Shown: one piece after another, positions 20,694 through 28,815 of the stretch
How the letters are laid out: every line of letters begins with the position of its first letter
Position numbering within the stretch: the stretch's first letter is position 1
Assembly: GCF_040702505.1 (NCBI RefSeq)
Contig: NZ_JBFBLC010000002.1
Coordinates: forward strand, 744,001-808,000
DNA: 64,000 nucleotides
Origin: Terrabacter sp040702505
GTDB lineage: Bacteria; Actinomycetota; Actinomycetes; Actinomycetales; Dermatophilaceae
Direction of reading: 5' to 3'
Translations under genes and position numbers: made by a program
Notes under the pieces: generated by a model
Seen by the model: the letters and a program-made list of their open reading frames with translations, nothing else
Databases searched by the model: none
What the model was told of the DNA's origin: nothing

Positions 20694-20739
20694 GCCACCC
20701 CGATCGGGTGGCCGACGTGGACAGTCGCCCTGGGGCGAC
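20694..20739 (+). other. Two tandem hairpins in the leader of the small gene at 20777
   Basis: GCCACCC/GGGTGGC (20694-20712, loop CGATC) and GTCGCC/GGCGAC (20724-20739, loop CTGG) lie in tandem, followed by a GTTTT run. They occupy the presumed 5-prime leader after the TAGGTT -10 candidate. No known riboswitch class is recognised. Confidence 0.45.
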
Positions 20740-20776
20740 AGCGCCGGCTGTGACCGTTTTCGCATTGGAGTACCGC

Positions 20777-21031
20777 ATGTCGCATGCACCCAACCTGGCC
20801 GGGTCCACGGAGGACACGGCGCAGCAGCTGTCCTCGATGAGCATCCGAGAGCTGATCGGCGCGCTGAGCGCGATCGAGGACCGTCTGCGCCACCTGCCCA
20901 CGCTGGTCCCCTTCGGTGGGCGACTCGTGACGAACCCCGAGCGGCGCCTGCTCCTGCGGCGGCAGCGCCTCGTCATCGCCAGCCTGCGGCGACGTCGCGC
21001 CGCGCTGCGCAGCTCTCTGGTGACGCACTAG
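20777..21031 (+). CDS. Small basic hypothetical protein
   Basis: 84-aa protein, not recognised. The N-terminal part MSHAPNLAGSTEDTAQQLSS is polar. The middle LIGALSAIEDRLRHLP looks helical. The C-terminal half is very basic (NPERRLLLRRQRLVIASLRR, then RRAALRSS). ATG 20777 is chosen because GGAG lies six bases upstream; an in-frame ATG at 20708 would add 23 residues overlapping the leader hairpins. The basic helix could bind nucleic acid or stay membrane-associated, but no function is assigned. The DosR-like palindrome upstream hints at stress control. Confidence 0.6.
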   Translation: MSHAPNLAGSTEDTAQQLSSMSIRELIGALSAIEDRLRHLPTLVPFGGRLVTNPERRLLLRRQRLVIASLRRRRAALRSSLVTH

Positions 21032-21055
21032 GCGGGCTCTGCTCCGCCGGCTGTC

Positions 21056-22582
21056 CTACCGCGGCTGCTCGGCGCGGGCGAGGGCCTGCCTGGCCGCCGC
21101 CGTCGACTCGGCGTCGAAGATCCACGCCGGCGGGTAGGGCACGACCACCCCGACGACGCGTGGCCCCGAGCCGGTGCGGCCGAGGTCGATCACCGGGCCC
21201 TCGGACGACCGGGCGATGAGCTGCCGGCACTCGGAGGGTCGGCACCAGTCGGGCAGCAGGCCGTCCTGGTCGGCGCGGATGGCCATCCGCATGGTCCCCG
21301 CCATGATCCCGCCCTCACGGGAATGGCGGAGGGTGGGCTCCATGTAGACCACCACGAACGGTCGCTCCCCGTCGGGACCGACCCGGGTGGCCTCCTCGGC
21401 GATGGCGGCGTACTGCGCGCGCGTCGCCTGGTGCTCTCCCACGTCGGAGCGCCAGGTGAGCACTCCGCCGACGGCGAGCACGACGAGGGCCGCCACGCCC
21501 CAGCGGTGCAGCCGCGGGGTGCGGACGGGCTCCGACAGCAGCAGGGCGACCGGGAGCACGGCGACGTACCAGGTCCACAGCTGACCCCGGGAGTCGGTGA
21601 CGACGCCCGTCACGAGGACCTGCGCTGCGTCGATGCCCGCCACCACGGATAGCGCGGCCAGCAGTCGGAGCATCCGGCCACGCAGAGCGCGGTCGCGCAG
21701 GCCCAGCACGATCGCGACGACCGCGACCACGGCGACCCACCACTGCGCCGCCCACAGGGCACCGGCGGACGATGCCCATCGGCCCGTGTTGGTGACGAGC
21801 GCGCTCACCGACGTGAGGGGGTTCGGGTGGCGCCACGGGGCGATCTTGATGCCGAAGTAGTCGTTGCCGATCCAGTTCAGCGTGTAGGCGATGCCGACGC
21901 CGAGCGCGAAGGCCGCCACCCATCCACCGAGGACCGCCAGCACCCGCCACCACGACGCCCTGCCCAGGAGCACGACGGCGCACAGCACGAACAGCACTCC
22001 GACGGGCGGGTAGGTCAGCACCGCGCACGCCTCCCACAGCCCCAGCCACAGGCCGAGCCGCAGCCGCGAGGCCATGGCCCACGGCAGGGTCCACAGGGCG
22101 CCCGCGGCCACGAGCACCGACGGGGTCAGGACGCCCGGCCAGTAGAGCAGCTGCACCCAGACGGCAGAGGCGTAGAGGGCCACGCCGAGCAGGACGTCGA
22201 CGAGCGGCCGGGGGCGGATGCCGGCGAGGTGCAGCACGCGCCACAGCCCAGCGACCACGAGGGCGTAGCCGACGGCATACGTGATGGCGGCCGACGTGGG
22301 CGTGCCGTGCTGGCCGATCACGGCCCACCACAGGTGGTTGAGCCAGCGGCCCTCGTAGAGGTCGTGCTCGGCCACGGAGGTGACACCGGAGGTGTTCTCC
22401 GGCACGAGGAAGGGCCAGTCGTCCTGCCGGATGAACGGCGTCAGGGCCTGGGGCAGAGCCTCGGTCACGAGCAGGGCGAAGGCGATGACGGCAGGCACGA
22501 GGTAGCGCCGGTACGCGGGCATGCGGTCGACGACCGGCGGTGCAGGACGCGCCGTGATGGGCGCGAGCGTCCGGGTCGTCAT
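21056..22582 (-). CDS. Polytopic membrane protein, GT-C-like
   Basis: 508-aa membrane protein with roughly ten to twelve hydrophobic segments over residues 28-395 and a soluble C-terminal domain of about 110 residues outside. After the first helix the loop LTPFIRQDDWPFLVPENTSG carries a DD pair as in GT-C glycosyltransferases (GtrII-like proteins), which use polyprenyl-phosphate sugars. The C-terminal part has three Cys (DWCRPSECRQL), possibly a disulfide. The family is not certain. It is convergent with the small gene at 20777 (24-base gap) and its start faces away from terC. TAT Tyr in TYAVGYA lies in a GTATGCCG octamer. Confidence 0.7.
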   Translation of the reverse strand: MTTRTLAPITARPAPPVVDRMPAYRRYLVPAVIAFALLVTEALPQALTPFIRQDDWPFLVPENTSGVTSVAEHDLYEGRWLNHLWWAVIGQHGTPTSAAITYAVGYALVVAGLWRVLHLAGIRPRPLVDVLLGVALYASAVWVQLLYWPGVLTPSVLVAAGALWTLPWAMASRLRLGLWLGLWEACAVLTYPPVGVLFVLCAVVLLGRASWWRVLAVLGGWVAAFALGVGIAYTLNWIGNDYFGIKIAPWRHPNPLTSVSALVTNTGRWASSAGALWAAQWWVAVVAVVAIVLGLRDRALRGRMLRLLAALSVVAGIDAAQVLVTGVVTDSRGQLWTWYVAVLPVALLLSEPVRTPRLHRWGVAALVVLAVGGVLTWRSDVGEHQATRAQYAAIAEEATRVGPDGERPFVVVYMEPTLRHSREGGIMAGTMRMAIRADQDGLLPDWCRPSECRQLIARSSEGPVIDLGRTGSGPRVVGVVVPYPPAWIFDAESTAAARQALARAEQPR

Positions 22583-22691
22583 GAGGAGGTCGTCATGGTG
22601 CCGCCATCGGGGTCTCGTCTGCTGGGTCGGAGGTCGTCACGTAGCGGAATACCCGGCGAGGGGCATCCGGACTCCGACGATAACCACCCGA

Positions 22692-22721
22692 CCTTGAGCG
22701 AACTTCGGAGAAGGCTCAAGG
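22692..22721 (-). terminator. Hairpin at the terC stop codon
   Basis: CCTTGAGC (22692-22699) pairs with GCTCAAGG (22714-22721); an inner CTTC/GAAG stem extends it. On the minus strand it begins at the terC TGA, so it is the likely terC terminator. No clear U-run follows. Confidence 0.65.
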
Positions 22722-23759
22722 CGTGTCGTCGCTGCCGGTGTGCGCGCCGCCGCCCGAGCCGACGACCGAGGCGGATTCCAGGCGTGCGTCGCGCCGCGAC
22801 TTCAGCAGGCTCGCGACGGTCGTGACGCCGAGGATCAGCACGATGGCGCCGAGGGACACCGAGATCGGGATGTCCGGGACCCCCTCGATCGGGCGGCCAC
22901 CGTTGAGGAACGGGAGGTTGTTCTCGTGGAGGGCGTGCAGGACGAGCTTGACGCCGATGAAGGCGAGCAGGACGGCGAGTCCGATGCTGAGGTAGACGAG
23001 CTTCTTGAGCAGGCCGCCGATGAGGAAGTAGAGCTGCCGCAGGCCCATGAGCGCGAAGATGTTCGCCGTCAGGACGAGGAACGGCTCCTTGGTCAGCCCG
23101 TAGATCGCCGGGATCGAGTCGAGTGCGAAGAGCAGGTCGGTCGTGCCGAGCGCGAGGATGACGATGAGCATCGGCGTGATGAGCCGCTTGCCGCCCTCGA
23201 GCACGGTCAGGCGCGTGCCGTTCCACTGCTTCGTGGCCGGGAAGCGCTTCTCGACCCAGAGCAGGAACCGGTTCTCGTGGAACTCGTCGTCGTCGCTCTC
23301 GCCCTCCGTCACGAGCTTGACGGCCGTGTAGACGAGGAAGGCGCCGAAGAGGTAGAAGACCCAGGAGTACGCGTTGATGACGACGGCGCCCAGGGCGATG
23401 AAGACGCCGCGCAGGACGATCGCGATGATGATGCCGACCATGAGGGCCGACTGCTGGAGCTTCTGCGGCACCTTGAAGCTGGCCATGATCAGCAGGAAGA
23501 CGAAGAGGTTGTCGACCGAGAGGGAGTACTCGGTCAGCCACCCGGCGTAGAACTCACCGGCGTACTGCCCGCCCCACTCGAACCAGACGAACAGCCCGAA
23601 GAGCACGGCCGCCGCGAGGTAGAAGGCGAGGTAGCGACCGGCCTCGGCCATCGAGGGCACGTGCGGCCGGCGGGAGATGACGAGGACGTCGACGAGCAGG
23701 AACACGGCCATCAGGCCGAGGGTGAGGATCCAACCCCACGCGGGAACGTTCATGGGCAC
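22716..23759 (-). CDS. TerC/Alx family manganese exporter
   Basis: 347-aa integral membrane protein of the TerC family, recently linked to Mn(II) export. About nine hydrophobic segments are seen. The metal-site motifs are LSVDNLFVFLLIMASF near residue 80 and TTDLLFALDSIPAIYGLTKE near residue 205, each with the conserved Asp. A charged loop GESDDDEFHENRF lies between, and the tail after the last helix is Ser/Gly-rich. ATG 23757-23759 follows GGAAGG. A yybP-ykoY-type leader upstream supports control by manganese and fixes the functional assignment better than the old tellurium label. Confidence 0.93.
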   Translation of the reverse strand: MPMNVPAWGWILTLGLMAVFLLVDVLVISRRPHVPSMAEAGRYLAFYLAAAVLFGLFVWFEWGGQYAGEFYAGWLTEYSLSVDNLFVFLLIMASFKVPQKLQQSALMVGIIIAIVLRGVFIALGAVVINAYSWVFYLFGAFLVYTAVKLVTEGESDDDEFHENRFLLWVEKRFPATKQWNGTRLTVLEGGKRLITPMLIVILALGTTDLLFALDSIPAIYGLTKEPFLVLTANIFALMGLRQLYFLIGGLLKKLVYLSIGLAVLLAFIGVKLVLHALHENNLPFLNGGRPIEGVPDIPISVSLGAIVLILGVTTVASLLKSRRDARLESASVVGSGGGAHTGSDDTP

Positions 23760-23784
23760 AACCTTCCGGTCACCAGATCAGCAA

Positions 23785-23889
23785 CCGGAGGTCTCTCCCG
23801 CCCGACGTGGCCGGACCGACGGGACCGGGAGCGGCGGTGGGTCCGCTCCGTGATGACGAGCCCGTCGTGTCGGGGATACTCCCCTCCGT
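23785..23889 (-). ncRNA. yybP-ykoY-like Mn(II) riboswitch upstream of terC
   Basis: On the minus strand the leader contains CGGAGGGGAGTATCCCC at the 5-prime side, a CGTCATCAC segment, and GGGAGAGACCTCCGG at the 3-prime side. These match the conserved GGGGAGUA and GAGACC loops of the class. CGGAGG (23883-23888) pairs with CCTCCG (23786-23791) to close P1. The 3-prime arm ACCTCCGGT (23784-23792) is also nearly complementary to ACCGGAAGGT (23761-23770), which contains the terC ribosome binding site. Metal binding would stabilise P1 and free the site, giving translational activation. Confidence 0.85.
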
Positions 23890-23924
23890 GAACGCCCCAC
23901 TCTTTCACCTCGACGGGCAGTCGC

Positions 23925-24293
23925 TCAAATCGGCCGGGGCGATGGTCGCCGGCTCCGCGGCAGGCCGGCGACGACGATCTCGTAGGACGTCTCCAGCGCC
24001 TCGAGCAGCTCGTCCTCGTCGATGGCTCCCGTGGTGCGCAGCGTGTTCCAGCCGTGCCGGCCGATGTAGGGCATGACGGTCGCGTCCTCGGGATAGCGCA
24101 CCAGCCACTCGTCGGCCTCCGCACGGCTGCGCGCGCACTTGACGCCGATGGAGCCGGGACCGAGGAACACGAAGATCTTGTCGCCGACCTTGGCCACGGT
24201 GTCGCCGTCCCACGGCGAGTCCTCCCAGGCGCCCGGCAGGGCGAGGGCGGCCGATCGCAGCCGCGTTGCCACCGACTCCTCCGGACGCCCCAT
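23925..24293 (-). CDS. MmcQ/YjbR family protein
   Basis: 122-aa DUF419 (MmcQ/YjbR) protein, a small CyaY-like-fold family with DNA-binding proposals but no settled function. Typical features are LPGAWEDSPWDGDTVAKVGDKIF at residues 19-41 (shown in part by WEDSPWDGDTVAKVGDKIF) and the C-terminal HGWNTLRTTGAIDEDELLE. ATG 24291-24293 has GAGGGG seven bases upstream. It begins 11 bases after the uvrB stop and so is probably co-transcribed with uvrB. An alternative short frame on the same strand is a shadow. Confidence 0.85.
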   Translation of the reverse strand: MGRPEESVATRLRSAALALPGAWEDSPWDGDTVAKVGDKIFVFLGPGSIGVKCARSRAEADEWLVRYPEDATVMPYIGRHGWNTLRTTGAIDEDELLEALETSYEIVVAGLPRSRRPSPRPI

Positions 24294-24304
24294 GACCGTG
24301 CCCC

Positions 24305-26419
24305 TCAGCGCGTGGCCGCGCTCATCTGGCGCAGCTCCTTCTTGAGCTCCCCGATCTCGTCGCGCAGGCGCGCCGCGAGCTCGAAGTGCAGGTCGGCCGC
24401 GGCCTGGTGCATCTGAGCGGTGAGCTCCTGGATGAGGCTCGCGAGGTCGGCGGCCGCCATGTCGGCCGGCCGGGTGGAGGCACCACCGGCGGAGACGCCG
24501 ACGTCGGCCGCCATCGCGCCGCGGCCGGCGCCGCTCCTGCCCCGGGACTGCATGCGGCCCGACCCGAGCAGCTCCTGGGTGTCGGCGTCCTCGCGCTCGA
24601 GCAGGTCGGTGATGTCGGCGATCTTCTTGCGCAGCGGCATCGGGTCGATGCCCCGCTCGAGGTTGTAGGCGATCTGCTTCTCGCGGCGCCGGTTGGTCTC
24701 CTCGAGGGCCTGCTCCATCGACGGCGTCATCTTGTCGGCGTACATGTGCACCTGGCCCGAGACGTTTCGGGCGGCGCGGCCGATGGTCTGGATGAGCGAG
24801 CGTGCCGACCGGAGGAAGCCCTCCTTGTCGGCGTCGAGGATCGAGACGAGCGAGACCTCAGGCAGGTCGAGGCCCTCACGCAGCAGGTTGATGCCCACGA
24901 GGACGTCGAAGACGCCGGTGCGCAGCTCGCGCAGCAGCTCGACGCGGCGCAGCGTGTCGATGTCGCTGTGGAGGTAGCGGACCCGGATGCCCTTGTCGAG
25001 GAGGTAGTCGGTGAGGTCCTCCGCCATCTTCTTCGTGAGCGTGGTGACCAGGACGCGCTCGTCGCGCTTGGTCCGCTCCTGGATCTCGTGCATGAGGTCG
25101 TCGATCTGGCCCTTCGTGGGCTTGAGCACCACCTCGGGGTCGACGAGGCCCGTGGGACGGATGATCTGCTCGACCGGCGGCCCGGACTTGGCCAGCTCGT
25201 ACTCCCCCGGCGTGGCCGAGAGGTAGATCGTCTGACCGATGCGCTCGAGGAACTCCTCCCACTTCAGCGGGCGGTTGTCCATCGCGCTCGGCAGGCGGAA
25301 GCCGTGCTCGACGAGCATGCGCTTGCGCGACATGTCGCCTTCGTACATCGCACCGATCTGCGGCACCGTCTGGTGGGACTCGTCGAGGACGAGCAGGAAG
25401 TCCTCGGGGAAGTAGTCGAGGAGGCAGTTCGGCGCCGAGCCGGCCGTGCGGCCGTCGATGTGGCGGCTGTAGTTCTCGATGCCGTTGCAGAAGCCGACCT
25501 GTCGCATCATCTCGATGTCGTAGGTGGTGCGCATGCGCAGGCGCTGGGCCTCGAGCAGCTTGCCCTGCTTCTCGAAGAGGGCGAGCTGGTCCTCGAGCTC
25601 GAGCTCGATGCCGCGGATGGCCCGCTCCATGCGCTCGGGGCCGGCGACGTAGTGGGAGGCCGGGAAGACGTACATCTCCTGCTCCTCCTGGACGACCTCG
25701 CCGGTGATCGGGTGCAGGGTGTAGATGCGCTCGATCTCGTCACCGAAGAACTCGATGCGGATCGCGAGCTCCTCGTAGACCGGGATGATCTCGACGGTGT
25801 CGCCGCGCACGCGGAACGTGCCGCGGGTGAAGGCCAGGTCGTTGCGGGTGTACTGCATCTCGACGAAGCGGCGCAGCAGCGTGTCGCGCTCGATCTCCTG
25901 GCCCACCTTGAGCCGGGCCATCCGGTCGACGTACTCCTGGGGCGTGCCGAGGCCGTAGATGCACGAGACGGACGCGACGACGATGACGTCGCGCCGAGTC
26001 AGCAGCGAGTTGGTGGCAGAGTGCCGCAGCCGCTCGACCTCGTCGTTGACCGAGCTGTCCTTCTCGATGTAGGTGTCGGTCTGCGGGATGTATGCCTCGG
26101 GCTGGTAGTAGTCGTAGTAGCTGACGAAGTACTCGACGGCGTTGTTGGGCAGCAGCTCTCGGAACTCGTTGGCCAGCTGCGCGGCGAGCGTCTTGTTGGG
26201 CGCCATGACCAGGGTCGGCCGCTGGACCTGCTCGATGAGCCAGGCGGTGGTGGCGGACTTGCCCGTCCCGGTGGCGCCGAGCAGGACGGTGTCGGTGTCG
26301 CCCGCCTTGACCCGGCGCGCGAGCTCGGCGATGGCCGCCGGCTGGTCGCCGCTCGGCGTGTACTCGGAGATCACCTCGAAGGGTGCCACCGTGCGCTGGA
26401 GGTCGGTCGTCGGACGCAT
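24305..26419 (-). CDS. uvrB: Excinuclease ABC subunit B
   Basis: Central helicase-like subunit of nucleotide-excision repair that receives damage from UvrA and recruits UvrC. The 704-aa product has Walker A GATGTGKSATTAWLIEQ near residue 50, the beta-hairpin region YYDYYQPEAYIPQTDTYIEK, the DESH box (VLDESHQTVPQ) and helicase motif VI (QTIGRAARN). The C-terminal UVR domain is AAADLHFELAARLRDEIGEL. A Gly/Ala-rich linker of about 40 residues precedes the UVR domain. ATG 26417-26419 follows TACGGT by six bases with no ribosome binding site, so the transcript is probably leaderless. Confidence 0.98.
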   Translation of the reverse strand: MRPTTDLQRTVAPFEVISEYTPSGDQPAAIAELARRVKAGDTDTVLLGATGTGKSATTAWLIEQVQRPTLVMAPNKTLAAQLANEFRELLPNNAVEYFVSYYDYYQPEAYIPQTDTYIEKDSSVNDEVERLRHSATNSLLTRRDVIVVASVSCIYGLGTPQEYVDRMARLKVGQEIERDTLLRRFVEMQYTRNDLAFTRGTFRVRGDTVEIIPVYEELAIRIEFFGDEIERIYTLHPITGEVVQEEQEMYVFPASHYVAGPERMERAIRGIELELEDQLALFEKQGKLLEAQRLRMRTTYDIEMMRQVGFCNGIENYSRHIDGRTAGSAPNCLLDYFPEDFLLVLDESHQTVPQIGAMYEGDMSRKRMLVEHGFRLPSAMDNRPLKWEEFLERIGQTIYLSATPGEYELAKSGPPVEQIIRPTGLVDPEVVLKPTKGQIDDLMHEIQERTKRDERVLVTTLTKKMAEDLTDYLLDKGIRVRYLHSDIDTLRRVELLRELRTGVFDVLVGINLLREGLDLPEVSLVSILDADKEGFLRSARSLIQTIGRAARNVSGQVHMYADKMTPSMEQALEETNRRREKQIAYNLERGIDPMPLRKKIADITDLLEREDADTQELLGSGRMQSRGRSGAGRGAMAADVGVSAGGASTRPADMAAADLASLIQELTAQMHQAAADLHFELAARLRDEIGELKKELRQMSAATR

Positions 26420-26425
26420 GGGTCA

Positions 26426-26447
26426 ACCGTACGTCCGGGCACCGACA
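26426..26447 (-). promoter_or_regulatory. PafBC-type DNA-damage promoter of uvrB
   Basis: Minus strand TGTCGGTG, eight bases (CCCGGACG), TACGGT, then six bases to ATG: a perfect match to TGTCRGTG-N8-TANNNT. The upstream flank GGGCAC is also shared with the uvrA element. Confidence 0.88.
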
Positions 26448-26478
26448 GTGCCCATTCCGCGGCCTCCGTCGGCCGACC

Positions 26479-27528
26479 TCACGGGACCCGGTGCGTCCAC
26501 TCGGCGGTCGCGAACTTCTCGTCGACCAGGCGCTGCGCCGCCTCGAGCTCCTCCGGCGTGTAGTCCGCGACGGTCGCCCGGTAGCGCTTGGCGAAGGACG
26601 CGGCGAACGACTCGAGGATGGCGTCGAGCGTCATGCCGGTCTGCGAGCGCATCGGGTCCACGCGCTTGTTGGCCGACTTCGTGCCCTTGTCGCTCATCTT
26701 CTCGCGGCCGATGCGCAGCACCTCGAGCATCTTGTCGGCGTCGATGTCGTAGGCCATCGTCACGTGGTGCAGCACAGCTCCCGCCGCGAAGCGCTTCTGC
26801 GCCGCACCGCCGATCTTGCCCTTCTCGCTGGCGATGTCGTTGAACGGCACGAAGTGGGCGTTGACGCCGATCTCGGCGAGCGCCTCGATGACCCACTCGT
26901 CGAGGAAGGAGTAGGACCGCTCGAAGCTCAGGCCCTCGACGAGCGAGGTGGGGACGACGAGCGAGTAGGTGATGGTGTTGCCGGGCTCCATGAACATCGC
27001 GCCGCCGCCGGAGACGCGCCGGACCACGTTGATGCCGTGCCGCTCCGCGCCCTCCGGGTCGATCTCGTTGCGGACCGACTGGAAGGACCCGATCACGACG
27101 AGCGGGCTGTCCCAGTCCCAGAAGCGCAGCGTCGGCGGCCGCTCCCCCGCTGCCACCTCCCGGGAGATAACCTCGTCGAGGGCGACGTGCAGCGCGGGGT
27201 CGAGCACCCGGGCCGGGATGACCTCGAAGTCGTGGTCGTCCCACCCGGTCGCCTTGCCGAGCGCGCGCCGGATCGCGATGCCGATGGACTCGGCCGTGAA
27301 GCCGATGAGGGCCACGCCGTCGCCGAGCGCGCCGGTCACGGCGGCCGCGAGCTCGTCGACGCCGGCATCGACCGGCATGCCGGTCAGGGCGGCGTTGATG
27401 TCGCCGAGCGCCTCGTCGGGCTCGAGGAAGAAGTCTCCCGAGACGCTGACGTCCGCCAGCCTGCCGTCGACCTCCTCGAGGTCGACCGCCACGAGCTTGC
27501 CACCGGGGACCTTGTACTCACCACGCAT
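26479..27528 (-). CDS. Lipoate-protein ligase-like protein with fused accessory domain
   Basis: 349-aa protein. Residues about 100-340 are a biotin/lipoate ligase catalytic domain: RVSGGGAMFMEPGNTITYSL matches the RRVSGGGAV-type loop and NDIASEKGKIGGAAQKRF supplies the expected catalytic Lys in GKIGG. Residues 1-95 (MRGEYKVPGGKLVAVDLEEV, IGFTAESIGIAIRRALG) resemble the small accessory LplA C-terminal/LplB domain, here placed at the N-terminus. That makes a fused version of the bipartite archaeal ligase. It probably attaches lipoate to dehydrogenase E2 or GcvH subunits. The ATG 27526 start is chosen because the conserved accessory domain begins there. An octanoyltransferase role is possible. 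Confidence 0.85.
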   Translation of the reverse strand: MRGEYKVPGGKLVAVDLEEVDGRLADVSVSGDFFLEPDEALGDINAALTGMPVDAGVDELAAAVTGALGDGVALIGFTAESIGIAIRRALGKATGWDDHDFEVIPARVLDPALHVALDEVISREVAAGERPPTLRFWDWDSPLVVIGSFQSVRNEIDPEGAERHGINVVRRVSGGGAMFMEPGNTITYSLVVPTSLVEGLSFERSYSFLDEWVIEALAEIGVNAHFVPFNDIASEKGKIGGAAQKRFAAGAVLHHVTMAYDIDADKMLEVLRIGREKMSDKGTKSANKRVDPMRSQTGMTLDAILESFAASFAKRYRATVADYTPEELEAAQRLVDEKFATAEWTHRVP

Positions 27529-27555
27529 GTCACGCACAACACCGCAGACCGCCCG

Positions 27556-27598
27556 CGTATGCCGCGTGGCCGCTTCCACCGAGGACGTATGCCGCGTG
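27556..27598. repeat. Direct repeat of CGTATGCCGCGTG, 30-base period
   Basis: CGTATGCCGCGTG occurs at 27556-27568 and 27586-27598 in the 74-base gap between coaE and the ligase gene. Both contain the GTATGCCG octamer in the same orientation. No gene or terminator is seen in the gap. Confidence 0.75.
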
Positions 27599-27602
27599 CG
27601 TC

Positions 27603-28811
27603 CTACCGCGGCTGCCAGCCGGTGCGTTCGGCCCACGCGTTCGCCCGGTGCCACGCGCCCTCGAACCACGGCTCCTTGGCCTCGACGTAGTCGGAGGTCG
27701 TCTCGTGCAGCGCCAGCAACCGGCGCTTCTCGGCGGCATACGACTCCCGCTCAGCGGGCTCGTGGCGCAGCCAGTCGCGGAAGAGCAGCGCGAACCGCCA
27801 ACCGGCAGAGCCGTGCTCGCGGACGTGGACGTGCACCTGGTTGCCTGGGTCGCACCCGCCGAGGAAGCGCTTGGTCCATCCCGCCGCGTCCGCCCCCTGG
27901 GGGTGTGGCGTGTCGCTGTGGTTGCCGTGGGAGAAGACGTAGCCGGCGTCGAGGAAGGCCGCCCGGACGTCCTCGCGGTCGGCCTCGGCGAGCTGCCGAA
28001 CCCCGACCTGGACGTCGATGACGTCCTTGGCGAGGAGCCCCGGCACCGAGGTGGACCCGATGTGCGACACCTCGGTGACGACACCCGTCGTGGCGAGCGC
28101 GGCGGCCATCCGGGCGACGACGCGCTCGGCCCGGGCCTCCCAGTCGGCGCGCGGCTCGACGACGCACTCGCTCGCCCGCTCCGGGCGGCGGGCACGGCTC
28201 CCGCTGGCGAGGTTGACGGCATACGGCAGGAGCCGGCTGTGCCACAGCGCGTCGACGGGACCGACGAGGTCCTCGGGGGTCCCGGAGTTGTCGAGGACGA
28301 CGTCGCACGCGGCCCGCCGTTGCGCGTCGGTGGCCTGCGCCGCGATGCGGTGCCGGGCGTCGTCCTCGCCAAGGCCGCGCTGCTCGACGAGCCGGCGCAC
28401 CCGGGTCTCCACGTCGGCCTCGACGACGACGGCCAGGTGCTCGTGCACCCACAGGCCGCGCTCGACGAGCAGCGGCATGTCGTAGACCGAGACGGCGTCG
28501 TCGGGTGCCGCGGCTCGCTGCTGCGCCACTCGCTGGGCGATGGCCGGACCAGTGATGGCGTCGAGCGCGCCGAGCGCCTCCGGGTCGGGGAACACGACGG
28601 CCGCCAGCGCTGCCCGGTCCAGGGTCCCGTCGGCGCGCATCACCTCGTCGCCGAAGCGCTCCCGGATCCGCTGCAGCGTCGGCTCCCCGGGCTCGACGAC
28701 CTCGCGCGCGACCAGGTCGGCGTCGACGACGTGAGCGCCGAGCTCGGCGAGCCGCCGCGAGACGGTGGACTTGCCGGAGCCGATGCCTCCCGTGACGCCG
28801 ACGCGCAGCAC
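27603..28811 (-). CDS. coaE: Dephospho-CoA kinase fused to a GrpB (UPF0157) domain
   Basis: Last step of coenzyme A synthesis: phosphorylation of dephospho-CoA. Residues 1-200 are CoaE with P-loop VGVTGGIGSGKSTVSRRL at the N-terminus and VVDADLVAREVV, VYDMPLLVERG. Residues about 220-402 are a GrpB nucleotidyltransferase-like domain (VSHIGSTSVPGLLAKDVIDV, HVHVREHGSAGWRFALLFRD). This fusion is known in mycobacteria and related actinobacteria. GTG 28809-28811 places the P-loop at the N-terminus; a longer open frame lacks homology. It starts four bases after the PPOX gene, so the two are probably one transcript. Two octamers (27734, 28217) force TAT Tyr codons. Confidence 0.95.
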   Translation of the reverse strand: MLRVGVTGGIGSGKSTVSRRLAELGAHVVDADLVAREVVEPGEPTLQRIRERFGDEVMRADGTLDRAALAAVVFPDPEALGALDAITGPAIAQRVAQQRAAAPDDAVSVYDMPLLVERGLWVHEHLAVVVEADVETRVRRLVEQRGLGEDDARHRIAAQATDAQRRAACDVVLDNSGTPEDLVGPVDALWHSRLLPYAVNLASGSRARRPERASECVVEPRADWEARAERVVARMAAALATTGVVTEVSHIGSTSVPGLLAKDVIDVQVGVRQLAEADREDVRAAFLDAGYVFSHGNHSDTPHPQGADAAGWTKRFLGGCDPGNQVHVHVREHGSAGWRFALLFRDWLRHEPAERESYAAEKRRLLALHETTSDYVEAKEPWFEGAWHRANAWAERTGWQPR

Positions 28812-28815
28812 GGGC

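Noticed and set aside
24386..26563. Long plus-strand open frame opposite uvrB
   Set aside because: Antisense shadow of a clear uvrB.
27556..27598. CRISPR-like direct repeat (13 bases, period 30)
   Set aside because: Only two units, short, no cas genes; it belongs to the dispersed GTATGCCG family.
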